DNA from: Sulfurospirillum sp036802865
Lineage (GTDB): Bacteria > Campylobacterota > Campylobacteria > Campylobacterales > Sulfurospirillaceae
Assembly (NCBI RefSeq): GCF_036802865.1
Contig: NZ_DAIRVK010000001.1
Location: 744,001 to 808,000 of the forward strand
Direction of reading: 5' to 3'
Length of the DNA stretch: 64,000 nucleotides
Shown: in pieces, positions 9,401-16,236 of the stretch
Position numbering within the stretch: the stretch's first letter is position 1
Layout: the number at the start of each line of letters is the position of its first letter
Notes under the pieces: generated by a model
The model's input: the letters and a program-made list of their open reading frames with translations, nothing else
The model's database searches: none
Told to the model about the DNA's origin: nothing
Position numbers and translations under genes: made by a program

Positions 9401-11428
9401 GCTGGCGCTGTCACTAAAAGCTACTGGGACACCAAAACCTCTAACCAACAAACTTCAGCAGGTGGTGTGGGTGCTGTGGGCAAAACCACCGAAGATATAA
9501 TGAAATCATCGACGTATGCAGGTTGGCTTACAACCATTTGGTCTTTTCCTACTGCTGCGCGTGGTGCTACAGTAGCGGGCTATGAAGCAGGTGGAGGACT
9601 ACCGTATCTAACAAGCGTAACAAGAACCCAAGATATCGTCACACACTACGAAACGCTTTTTCAAGGTGGAATGGGAATCAATGGCAATCCCTACACCATC
9701 ACCAACTGGACACAGTTACAAAACATCAATAACAGTAATATCTTAAATGCCAACTACTACTTCAATCTTTCCAATGACATAAATAGCGCAACAGCAGGTT
9801 ATACAGCCCTAGCCAGTGCTACGGCAAATACCAACACGGGTTGGACACCGATTGGAAATAATACAACGCATTTTAAAGGACATTTTAATGGGCAAGGGCA
9901 TACCATCGATGGCTTAGTCATCAATCTTCCAAGTAGTGGTTTCAGAGGATTTTTTGGCGTTGCTGGTAGTGGTTCTACTATTCAAAATATCGGTCTGACC
10001 AATATTGATATTCACGGGAATATTTATACCGGTGGACTTGTGGGGTATAACCTTGGAAGTATCTCTAATGCTTATACAACAGGAACGGTGATTGGGCAAG
10101 ATAGTGTCGGTGGACTTGTAGGAGATAACTACAGTGGATCTATCTCCAACGCATATGCTTCAGTTTCTGTGACTGGACGCAATAGTGTCGGTGGACTTGT
10201 AGGCTTAATTGAGGCTGGATCCATTTCCAACGCATATGCCTCAGGTTCGGTGACTGGAACTGGCATAAATATCGGTGGACTTGTAGGCTCTAAAACGTAT
10301 GGCACTATCTCCAATAGCTTCTGGAACACACAAACCAGTGGGCAACCTACCGATGGTGTAGGAAATGGTAGTTCAACAGGTGTTACGGGTAAAACAACCG
10401 CTGAACTTAAACTTTTTAGCACCTTTAAAGATGCAGGTTGGGATATAGTGACAGGCACAAGTGAAACCCCTACTTTAAGTATGGGTGGAGCGCATGTTTG
10501 GACGATGTTACCTGAAACAGTGAATTACACCCTTTCAGATAAAAGCAACACCTACAAAGGAGCCGCTTACACCTTAAGTGACTTGTGGAATGCAAGTTCA
10601 CTTTTTGGTGCAAGTCATAGTACATGGGTATTGGGTACGGATTATAAGTTTTTAGATAACAGTGGCAATGTTGTGACAGGCTATACCAATGCAGGAACGT
10701 ACAGCAATCTTCACATTGACATCATTCGCAATGGTTATAATGAAGCCAGTAGCGGTAATACCGCAGGGAAACTCACTATTAACCCTAAAGCACTCACCAT
10801 CACAGGTCTTAGTGCTGATAATAAAACCTACGATGGAACAAACAGTGTTGTGATGACGAATTGGGGAAGTTTAGCTGGGTTGGTTGGAACTGAAACCCTA
10901 AGCCTTGGTCACGGTACGGCTAGTTTTGACACGGCTACTGAGGGTAATGGTAAAACCGTCACTGCTATAGGCTACACACTCAGTGATGGAACAAATGGAG
11001 GAGTTGTGGGTAATTATCTGCTAGCAGCCAATACGGCTACTACGACAGCAAATATCACTGCTGTATCAACACCGCCTGTCACACCGCCAACACCAACCAA
11101 TCAAACGCAAACGCCAGATGTAACAGCGATTGTTAATGGTACAGCCATAACACCACCCGTACTTCCAAATTTTGTACCACCAACACCACCCGTTCAAGCA
11201 CCCCAACAATTTAGCGTTGGCGGGCAAATGGTACAACTGGTTTCCATACCAAGTACAGATGTCGCAAGTCAGCTTGTAGGAACACCAGAAGCCAGAGCGA
11301 TGATGCAAGGAGCAGATGTTGGAGACTTGAAAATCCCACTAGGGCAAAACTCACAAATCCAATTGGTTAACGGTGGTGTGCATTTACCTGATGGTTTAGA
11401 GCAACAATTTTTTATGGCACAAAGATAA
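6458..11428 (+). CDS. TpsA-type filamentous haemagglutinin-like adhesin with GLUG repeats
   Basis: Very large (1656 residues) secreted protein of the two-partner secretion type. A long signal peptide ends near residue 35 (LIASMSLLQA-AP). The TPS secretion domain follows (about 36-300), with NRVIG at 93-97 and NSNG at 117-120, the motifs recognised by a TpsB transporter. Then come three large beta-helix modules (about 415-690, 760-1050 and 1075-1310). Each opens with a WTQLQNIN-like block and FxGxFDGxGHTI, and continues with GLUG repeats of the form VGGLVG...SITNAYATGTVSG. A YDG/MBG-like domain (about 1330-1545), a proline/threonine-rich linker and a short C-terminal tail finish the protein. 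Family members act at the surface as adhesins or matrix components; no toxin domain is visible. The TpsB gene starts nine bases downstream. Confidence 0.93.
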   Translation: MKHSLDYSSRFRILKGGKISLVVSALIASMSLLQAAPSGGVVTAGSANIAQNGSVTNITQTTNKAAINWQNFSIAQSETVNFKQPNASSVTLNRVIGNEKSVIDGALNANGQVFILNSNGVLFSKNASINTAGLVATTMNLSDTDFMNGNYAFKGDSQASIINQGTINISDKGYAALFGKEVKNEGFIKATLGKVELVGAKEVTLNLNGNSLVSLKVDKGVLDALVENKGAIYADGGEVYLTTNAVGELLKGVVNNTGIIEANSIDDITGKVELYAHGGTTNVSGTLEAKGGFIETSGDVLHVKDGTIIKAKEWLIDPVNVTIDAALATTLEGQLASGNATITTTGAGSDAGDITVNSDIIWASTSKLTLNADNAITVNATIKNTNTTNGGVYFNALNKTTKVIFGTSGLVSIYNAYQLQWMNQALQGKYELGGNINASATASWNSSAGFVPIGAASNRFSGSFDGQNYVIDGLTINLPTTDYVGLFGYANTGATIKNIGLTNVTITGRFCVGGLVGNNLGATTTNAYVTGTVTGVIGVGGLVGENYGSITNAYTTVNVSGTDNVGGLVGYHRQGSITNAYAKGNVSGTNNVGGLVGFIYDGTITNVYATGTVSGTNNVGGLVGTIQYDGSLTYPASIDNAYATGTVSGTNKVGGLVGQNSAGTITKSFWNTTSYGGLGVGYGNSAGVTGKTTIQMEDPSLYANALWDTTVWAYGSGVEGYSRGLAYLKNVTAVADRPIQTTLFADGFGTSANPYTITNWTQLQNINYASDTTLLNKYFTLSNNIDNTTAGYTNSVAGFVPIGTLANKFRGTFDGLGHTIADLFINLPTTNYVGLFGFTNGATIRNIGLVNANITGQNGTGGLAGYALGGTTITNAYATGSVTGGTTVGGLVGGIDGSTITSSYAMVDVIGSGNEVGGLLGAAYTTSSITNSYATGSVKGATSVGGLVGICNGSSSIANSYATGLVTGTTFAGGLVGSFAGAGAVTKSYWDTKTSNQQTSAGGVGAVGKTTEDIMKSSTYAGWLTTIWSFPTAARGATVAGYEAGGGLPYLTSVTRTQDIVTHYETLFQGGMGINGNPYTITNWTQLQNINNSNILNANYYFNLSNDINSATAGYTALASATANTNTGWTPIGNNTTHFKGHFNGQGHTIDGLVINLPSSGFRGFFGVAGSGSTIQNIGLTNIDIHGNIYTGGLVGYNLGSISNAYTTGTVIGQDSVGGLVGDNYSGSISNAYASVSVTGRNSVGGLVGLIEAGSISNAYASGSVTGTGINIGGLVGSKTYGTISNSFWNTQTSGQPTDGVGNGSSTGVTGKTTAELKLFSTFKDAGWDIVTGTSETPTLSMGGAHVWTMLPETVNYTLSDKSNTYKGAAYTLSDLWNASSLFGASHSTWVLGTDYKFLDNSGNVVTGYTNAGTYSNLHIDIIRNGYNEASSGNTAGKLTINPKALTITGLSADNKTYDGTNSVVMTNWGSLAGLVGTETLSLGHGTASFDTATEGNGKTVTAIGYTLSDGTNGGVVGNYLLAANTATTTANITAVSTPPVTPPTPTNQTQTPDVTAIVNGTAITPPVLPNFVPPTPPVQAPQQFSVGGQMVQLVSIPSTDVASQLVGTPEARAMMQGADVGDLKIPLGQNSQIQLVNGGVHLPDGLEQQFFMAQR
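8149..8420 (+). repeat. Intragenic near-identical repeats encoding GLUG motifs
   Basis: Units of about 75-100 bp, each containing GTGAGCGGAACAAATAA or a close variant followed by GTCGGCGG/GTCGGTGG, recur within the adhesin gene. A second level of repetition is a block starting CCCTACACCATCACCAACTG near 8717 and again near 9687, which marks duplicated modules. These are coding repeats that could expand or contract by recombination. Confidence 0.75.
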
Positions 11429-11437
11429 GGGAAACCA

Positions 11438-13108
11438 ATGAGAACAAAAATTATACTAGTATCGCTAGCAACGGCATCTTTCCTTTTTGGAGCACCTCCG
11501 ACCAGTGGCGATATGGAAAAACAAGTCCAAATGCCTAAAGAAGTTGACAAGGGGCTGAACAATGTCATCCCAACACTCCCTACGCAAGAACTCAAACCCG
11601 TGATGAGCGATATGGGTGGCAAAAGTGTTGAAATCAAAGGATTTAAACTCAGTGGTGCTTTACATGTAAACAATGAAACACTGCTCTCTTTGATAAATCC
11701 CTATGCTGGTAAAAGCTATACCCTAGGTGAACTTGAAAAGATCACCTCCCTTATCACGAAAGCGTATAGAGAACAAGGTTACTTTGTTGCAAGGGCGTAT
11801 ATTCCTAAACAAGCTATGAGTGAAGGCATTTTAGAGATAGCCGTGATAGAGGGAAACTATGGAGCGTTTAAACTGAACAATAGCTCCCTTGTCAGCAATG
11901 AAAGAGTTCAAGGAATGCTCGATGATGTTAAAGGCGATAACGTCGTCTCTTCCAATACCATTGAACGTGCCATGCTGATCATCAATGATACCCCCGGTGT
12001 CAAAGTCACAGCAGCAGATATAAAACCAGGCGCACAAGAGGGAACGAGCGACTTTGATATTGCCACGGAAGCGACGAATCCTTACAGTGCCTATATACTA
12101 AGCGATAACTACGGCAGTAAATCTACAGGACGTTACAGAGTCAATGTAGGGCTCAGTGCGCTCTCTCCCTTAGGCTATGGTGACAAACTAAGCCTTAATG
12201 GCGTTATGTCAACAACGAGTGATCTGAAAAATGGAAAAGTAGCGTATAGCTTTCCTTTGATGGACAATGGTTTAAGAGGTGAACTCTCCGCTTCACGCAC
12301 GACGTACTCTTTAGCGGAAGGGTATGAAGCACTAGATGCCCTTGGAACCTCAAATACCTTAGAAGCGAAACTCTCTTACCCCCTCATTCGTACGAGAGAA
12401 GAGAGCCTGAGTGTCTCTTTAGCGTACGATCATAAACAGATGAAAGATGAAATGAGAAACGTTGGTACTATCAATAAAAAAGAAGCAGATCTAGCCATAC
12501 TAGGACTCAACTATAACCGTAGTTCTAGCTTTTTTGACTTACCAAGTACAACAACCGCTACCATCAATCTAACCCATGGTGATCTCAGATTTAAAGATGC
12601 CGGTTTCCTTGCTTTAGATGAAGCAGGTGCAAAGACCAATGGTGACTATACCAAGGTAAGCGGAAGTATTGAAAAATCAGTTCAGTTTAATCCTCTTTAC
12701 TCCCTTACCACAAACCTGCAATTTCAAAAAGCATTGGGCCATAAAAACTTAGATGGCTCAGAAGACTTCTCCTTAGGTGGTGCCTATGGTGTCAGAGCGT
12801 TCCCCGATAGTGAACACAGCGCAGAAAATGGTTACCTTCTAGGAGCGGAACTCTTCTATACCCTTCCAAGTTATGAGGGAATAAACCATAAAGCCAGTAT
12901 CTTTGCAGACACAGGATATGCCACGATGGAAAATAAAATCAGTGGCAATGATGGTAGACAACTCTCCGATATGGGACTAGGCTATCAAGCGAGCTATAAA
13001 GAGTTCTTTGTGAAAGCTCAAATTGCTCGAGTGATTGGTGGTGAAAAAGTGGAGAGTGAAACCAATCACGCTACAAAACTGCTACTTCAGATTGGGTATG
13101 TTTATTAA
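11438..13108 (+). CDS. TpsB/FhaC-ShlB-family outer-membrane transporter
   Basis: Outer-membrane beta-barrel of 556 residues that exports the TpsA partner. Signal peptide 1-19 (SFLFGA). A POTRA_2-like domain lies at about 68-140 (VEIKGFKLSGALHVN through QGYFVARAYIPKQ), followed by a second POTRA-like segment to about 200 and then a ShlB-type barrel rich in alternating amphipathic strands. The motif GVRAFPDSE near residue 452 corresponds to the conserved VRGY/F signature of the barrel loop. The last residues (LLLQIGYVY) end in an aromatic, as expected for a BAM substrate. It sits nine bases after tpsA, and a strong terminator follows, so the two make one transcription unit. Confidence 0.93.
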   Translation: MRTKIILVSLATASFLFGAPPTSGDMEKQVQMPKEVDKGLNNVIPTLPTQELKPVMSDMGGKSVEIKGFKLSGALHVNNETLLSLINPYAGKSYTLGELEKITSLITKAYREQGYFVARAYIPKQAMSEGILEIAVIEGNYGAFKLNNSSLVSNERVQGMLDDVKGDNVVSSNTIERAMLIINDTPGVKVTAADIKPGAQEGTSDFDIATEATNPYSAYILSDNYGSKSTGRYRVNVGLSALSPLGYGDKLSLNGVMSTTSDLKNGKVAYSFPLMDNGLRGELSASRTTYSLAEGYEALDALGTSNTLEAKLSYPLIRTREESLSVSLAYDHKQMKDEMRNVGTINKKEADLAILGLNYNRSSSFFDLPSTTTATINLTHGDLRFKDAGFLALDEAGAKTNGDYTKVSGSIEKSVQFNPLYSLTTNLQFQKALGHKNLDGSEDFSLGGAYGVRAFPDSEHSAENGYLLGAELFYTLPSYEGINHKASIFADTGYATMENKISGNDGRQLSDMGLGYQASYKEFFVKAQIARVIGGEKVESETNHATKLLLQIGYVY

Positions 13109-13116
13109 GATTTAGA

Positions 13117-13155
13117 TTACATGTAAGGTTATCGCCTTACATGTAAAGATTTTTT
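13117..13155 (+). terminator. Rho-independent terminator whose two arms are TTACATGTAA palindromes
   Basis: Arms 13117-13128 and 13135-13146 pair perfectly over 12 bp around a six-base loop, and AGATTTTTT follows. Each arm contains the complete TTACATGTAA palindrome. The hairpin closes the tpsA-tpsB operon. Confidence 0.85.
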
Positions 13156-13191
13156 GATACCATTACAGTTCTACACTACAAGGACTAGATT

Positions 13192-13830
13192 ATGGATAGA
13201 ATTAGAAATGTTTCATGTTTTTCAAAACTGAACGACGAACAGCTCGAAAAACTCAAGAAGATTTCTGTCATCAAAAAGTATCACGCCAAGGAGATTTTAT
13301 TCTACGAAGGCGATGCTCCTATCTATCTTTATGTACTGCTTCAAGGCACGCTCAAAGTTTACAAAACCAACCACAAAGGTCAGCAGATCTTTTTACATCA
13401 GTTTTATCCGGGTGGTTTGGTGGCGGAACTTGCCAATTTTGAAAATATTCCTTATCCTGCGACGGCTGAGTTTATGAGTGACAGTGAAGTGTTACGCATA
13501 GACTACAAAGCCCTTGAAAAGGACTTTTTCAAAAACCCCGAAATCTCTTTTGAGATTATAAAATCGCTCATTGCAAAGCATAAAATCCTCATTGATGTGA
13601 TTCAAAAGGAGGTTATTTTAACCGCTGATGCCAAAGTGGCGAAATTTATCTTGGAAAACGAAGAGCTGTTCAAAACGCTCAAAAATACCCAAGTAGCTTC
13701 CATTCTCAACCTTACTCCCGAAACGCTTTCTCGAACGCTCTCTAAGTTTAAGTCTTCTGGATTTATTGAGCTTGACGAAAAACACAATATTCGGGTACTT
13801 TCTCCTGAAAAATTAGAAGAAATACTATAA
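13192..13830 (+). CDS. Crp/Fnr-family transcription regulator
   Basis: 212-residue cytoplasmic regulator. The N-terminal part (about 1-125) is a cNMP-binding-type beta-roll (KEILFYEGDAPIYLYVLLQGTLKVYK), followed by the long dimerisation helix and a C-terminal winged helix (about 145-205, SILNLTPETLSRTLSKFKSSGFIEL). There is no Fnr-type cysteine cluster; a single Cys9 is seen near the N-terminus. It lies immediately upstream of nrfHAIJ, and a TTGAC-N4-GTCAA box starts 18 bases after its stop. By position and family it may be an Nss-type nitrosative-stress/N-oxide responder controlling nrf and nap (inference). Confidence 0.9.
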   Translation: MDRIRNVSCFSKLNDEQLEKLKKISVIKKYHAKEILFYEGDAPIYLYVLLQGTLKVYKTNHKGQQIFLHQFYPGGLVAELANFENIPYPATAEFMSDSEVLRIDYKALEKDFFKNPEISFEIIKSLIAKHKILIDVIQKEVILTADAKVAKFILENEELFKTLKNTQVASILNLTPETLSRTLSKFKSSGFIELDEKHNIRVLSPEKLEEIL

Positions 13831-13847
13831 TTTTTTCATATACATGC

Positions 13848-13861
13848 TTGACATAGGTCAA
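13848..13861. promoter_or_regulatory. Crp/Fnr-type operator of the nrf promoter
   Basis: TTGACATAGGTCAA is a perfect inverted repeat of TTGAC with a four-base spacer. A -10-like TACAAT follows at 13884-13889, which puts the box centre at about -41.5, the class II activator position. The nap promoter has a related box with identical spacing. The half-site differs from the canonical FNR half-site TTGAT. Confidence 0.75.
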
Positions 13862-13945
13862 GGTTTTTTTTCGCCTTTCTTTATACAATACCCCATAGCT
13901 TTCACTAGATTATTACATTCAATTAAAATTAATAATTAGGAGGTT

Positions 13946-13999
13946 GTGAGTCTTTTGGCGCACGATGAGTTCTTTATCGTGTATTTTGGGTCTGGTTAG
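13946..13999 (+). CDS. Putative 17-residue leader peptide upstream of nrfH
   Basis: A GTG codon two bases after a perfect AGGAGG opens a frame of 17 codons, MSLLAHDEFFIVYFGSG, ending in TAG. It is followed by a hairpin at 14004-14027 and then by the real nrfH ribosome binding site. The arrangement looks like a translated leader that could couple translation to RNA folding. It may also be accidental; the codon content (two Gly, no obvious regulatory run) gives no specific effector. Confidence 0.35.
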   Translation: MSLLAHDEFFIVYFGSG

Positions 14000-14003
14000 G
14001 CGT

Positions 14004-14027
14004 TGTTGCCCTCTTTTTAAGGCAACA
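14004..14027 (+). promoter_or_regulatory. Leader hairpin before nrfH
   Basis: TGTTGCC (14004-14010) pairs with GGCAACA (14021-14027) across a ten-base loop. It lies between the putative leader peptide and the AAAGGAGGAAAT ribosome binding site of nrfH. No U-run follows, so it is not an ordinary terminator; it may affect translation or mRNA stability. Confidence 0.5.
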
Positions 14028-14048
14028 CAGAATATCAAAGGAGGAAAT

Positions 14049-14582
14049 GTGAAAAATAGTAATTTCCTAAAGTACGCAGCACTTTTTGTGTTTGTTGTTG
14101 CCATTGGGTTTTTTGCCTATATGGTACATGCATCTAAAGCGCTATCGTATCTCTCCAGCGATCCTAAAGCCTGTATAAACTGTCACGTCATGAATACGCA
14201 ATATGCGACATGGCAACACAGTTCACATGCTGAACGGGCTGGCTGTATCGATTGTCACTTACCACGTGACAATATGGTTAATAAGTACATTGCAAAAGCA
14301 CGAGATGGTTACAACCATAGTGTTGCTTTTACCTTCAATACGTACAAAAATGCCATTAAGATCAGCGATGATGGAGCGAAAAGAGTACAGGAGAATTGTA
14401 TTTCTTGTCATGCGAGTGTAACATCACAAATGGTTAAAAATGCTGATGCAAATCACAATTATGATGATCCAAGCGTGGCAACGGGCAGACGTTGTTGGGA
14501 GTGTCATAAAGGCGTACCGCATGGTAAAGTTAGAGGTCTTACAACAACACCTAATAACTTAGGTGTCAAAGAAGTTAAGTAA
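14049..14582 (+). CDS. nrfH: NrfH, tetrahaem quinol dehydrogenase subunit of nitrite reductase
   Basis: Membrane-anchored NapC/NirT-family cytochrome c that passes electrons from menaquinol to NrfA in the periplasm. 177 residues: an N-terminal transmembrane helix (about 5-27), then four haem-binding motifs, CINCH, CIDCH, CISCH and CWECH. I start at GTG 14049 because AAAGGAGGAAAT ends right before it. An in-frame ATG 84 bases upstream would add a cysteine-rich, non-homologous extension and has no good ribosome binding site. nrfA begins 11 bases after the stop, as in the Wolinella nrfHAIJ operon. Confidence 0.95.
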   Translation: MKNSNFLKYAALFVFVVAIGFFAYMVHASKALSYLSSDPKACINCHVMNTQYATWQHSSHAERAGCIDCHLPRDNMVNKYIAKARDGYNHSVAFTFNTYKNAIKISDDGAKRVQENCISCHASVTSQMVKNADANHNYDDPSVATGRRCWECHKGVPHGKVRGLTTTPNNLGVKEVK

Positions 14583-14593
14583 AAGGAGAGATA

Positions 14594-16126
14594 ATGATGA
14601 AGTTCAAATTGTTACTTGTTGGCTCATTGGTTGCTATCGGAGCAATGGCATTATTGGCTGGTAATGTAACGGAAAAAGAGAAACAAAGAGTCGAACTTGC
14701 TAAAGCTCCAAGCGAGGCGGGTATCGAAGGTAAAGAAAAAAGTGAAGAGTGGGCAAAGTACTATCCAAGACAGTTTGACTCTTGGAAAAAAACAAAAGAG
14801 AGTGATCATCTTGAAGATATGCTTGCTAAAAAACCATACCTTGCAGTTGCTTGGGCAGGTTACCCATTTTCTAAAGACTATAATGCACCACGTGGTCACT
14901 ACTATGCGGTACAAGATAATGTGAACTCCCTTCGTACGGGTGCTCCAACCGATGCAAAAACGGGTCCTCTTCCAACAGCATGTTGGACATGTAAGTCTCC
15001 TGATGTTCCTCGTTTGATCGAAGCAGATGGTGAGTTAGAGTATTACACTGGCAAATGGGCAAAATACGGCTCACAAGTGGTTAACTCAGTCGGTTGTGCA
15101 ACATGTCACGATGATAAAACAGCGCAGTTAAGTGTTCGTGTTCCACATTTAAATCGTGGTTTACAAGCAGCAGGGCTAAAAACATTTGAAGAGTCAACTC
15201 ACCAAGAGAAACGTTCACTTGTTTGTGCACAATGTCACGTAGAGTACTACTTCAAAAAAACTGAGTGGAAAGATGCACAAGGCGTTGATAAAACAGCTAT
15301 GGTTGTAACACTTCCGTATGCTAAAGGTCTTAGTGTTGAATCAATGGAAAAATACTATGACGAGATCAACTTCTCTGACTGGGTACATGGTATTTCTAAA
15401 ACACCTATGATCAAAGCACAACACCCTGATTGGGAGCTTTGGAGAACAGGAATTCACGGACAAAAAGGCGTTTCATGTGCTGATTGTCACATGCCTTATA
15501 CCCAAGAAGGTTCCGTAAAATATTCAGACCACCAAGTTGGAAGTCCTCTCAAAAACATGGATAAAAGTTGTATGAACTGCCATAGAGAGAGCGAACAAAA
15601 ACTTAAAGATATCGTAAACCAAAAAGTCGAGAGAAAAGACTTCTTGATGGATATCGCGTTTGACAATATTGCTAAAGCGCACATCGAGACAGGTCGTGCA
15701 ATGGAAGCGGGTGCAAGTGATGATGAACTGAAAGAAATTCGTACACTTATCCGTCATGCACAATGGAGAGGCGATATGGCTATTGCAGGACATGGTGCAT
15801 TCTTCCATGCTCCAGAAGAGGTCTTAAGACTCTTAGCATCTGCGAATGAGCAAGCACAACAAGCACGTCTTAAACTTGTAAGCGTACTTGCAAAACATGG
15901 TGTTATGGACTTCATGGCTCCTGAGTTTAACACAAAAGAGAAAGCACAAAAAATCGCAAAAGTCGATATGCCTGCTCTCATTGCTGAAAAACTTAAATTT
16001 AAAGAGACTCTAGAGAAAGAGTGGAAAAAAGAGGCATCTGCTAAAGGCAGACTTGCTCCAAATTCTGTAGCTCTTGATCCAGCAGTGGACAGTAAATCTT
16101 CTTACTTCGATAAAAATAAGAAGTAA
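14594..16126 (+). CDS. nrfA: NrfA, pentahaem ammonia-forming nitrite reductase
   Basis: Periplasmic cytochrome c552 that reduces nitrite to ammonium with six electrons. 510 residues with a signal peptide (about 1-22). The active-site haem is bound by the lysine-type motif CWTCK at residues 130-134; four conventional motifs follow: CATCH, CAQCH, CADCH and CMNCH. Its length and haem number match NrfA of epsilon-class bacteria. An AAGGAGAG ribosome binding site precedes the double ATG. The lysine-coordinated haem needs a dedicated lyase, which is consistent with the CcsBA-type gene next in the operon. Confidence 0.97.
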   Translation: MMKFKLLLVGSLVAIGAMALLAGNVTEKEKQRVELAKAPSEAGIEGKEKSEEWAKYYPRQFDSWKKTKESDHLEDMLAKKPYLAVAWAGYPFSKDYNAPRGHYYAVQDNVNSLRTGAPTDAKTGPLPTACWTCKSPDVPRLIEADGELEYYTGKWAKYGSQVVNSVGCATCHDDKTAQLSVRVPHLNRGLQAAGLKTFEESTHQEKRSLVCAQCHVEYYFKKTEWKDAQGVDKTAMVVTLPYAKGLSVESMEKYYDEINFSDWVHGISKTPMIKAQHPDWELWRTGIHGQKGVSCADCHMPYTQEGSVKYSDHQVGSPLKNMDKSCMNCHRESEQKLKDIVNQKVERKDFLMDIAFDNIAKAHIETGRAMEAGASDDELKEIRTLIRHAQWRGDMAIAGHGAFFHAPEEVLRLLASANEQAQQARLKLVSVLAKHGVMDFMAPEFNTKEKAQKIAKVDMPALIAEKLKFKETLEKEWKKEASAKGRLAPNSVALDPAVDSKSSYFDKNKK

Positions 16127-16138
16127 TTTCTAAACAAA

Positions 16139-16164
16139 GGAAGAGAGACTCAAATCTCTCTTCC
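16139..16164 (+). promoter_or_regulatory. Strong hairpin between nrfA and nrfI
   Basis: GGAAGAGAGA pairs perfectly with TCTCTCTTCC around a six-base loop (16149-16154). The sequence after it (CTTGTG) has no U-run. It may therefore be a processing or stability element that lowers nrfI expression relative to nrfHA rather than a full terminator. Confidence 0.6.
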
Positions 16165-16236
16165 CTTGTGATATACTAAAGCTTCCAATAGGCACTTTTA
16201 GTGTGTCACACTATACTCTATTTCCCAAGGACAAAC

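Noticed and set aside
7700..10400. Regular short repeats that might suggest a CRISPR array or minisatellite
   Set aside because: They are in frame, encode GLUG motifs, vary in unit length and have no spacer structure.
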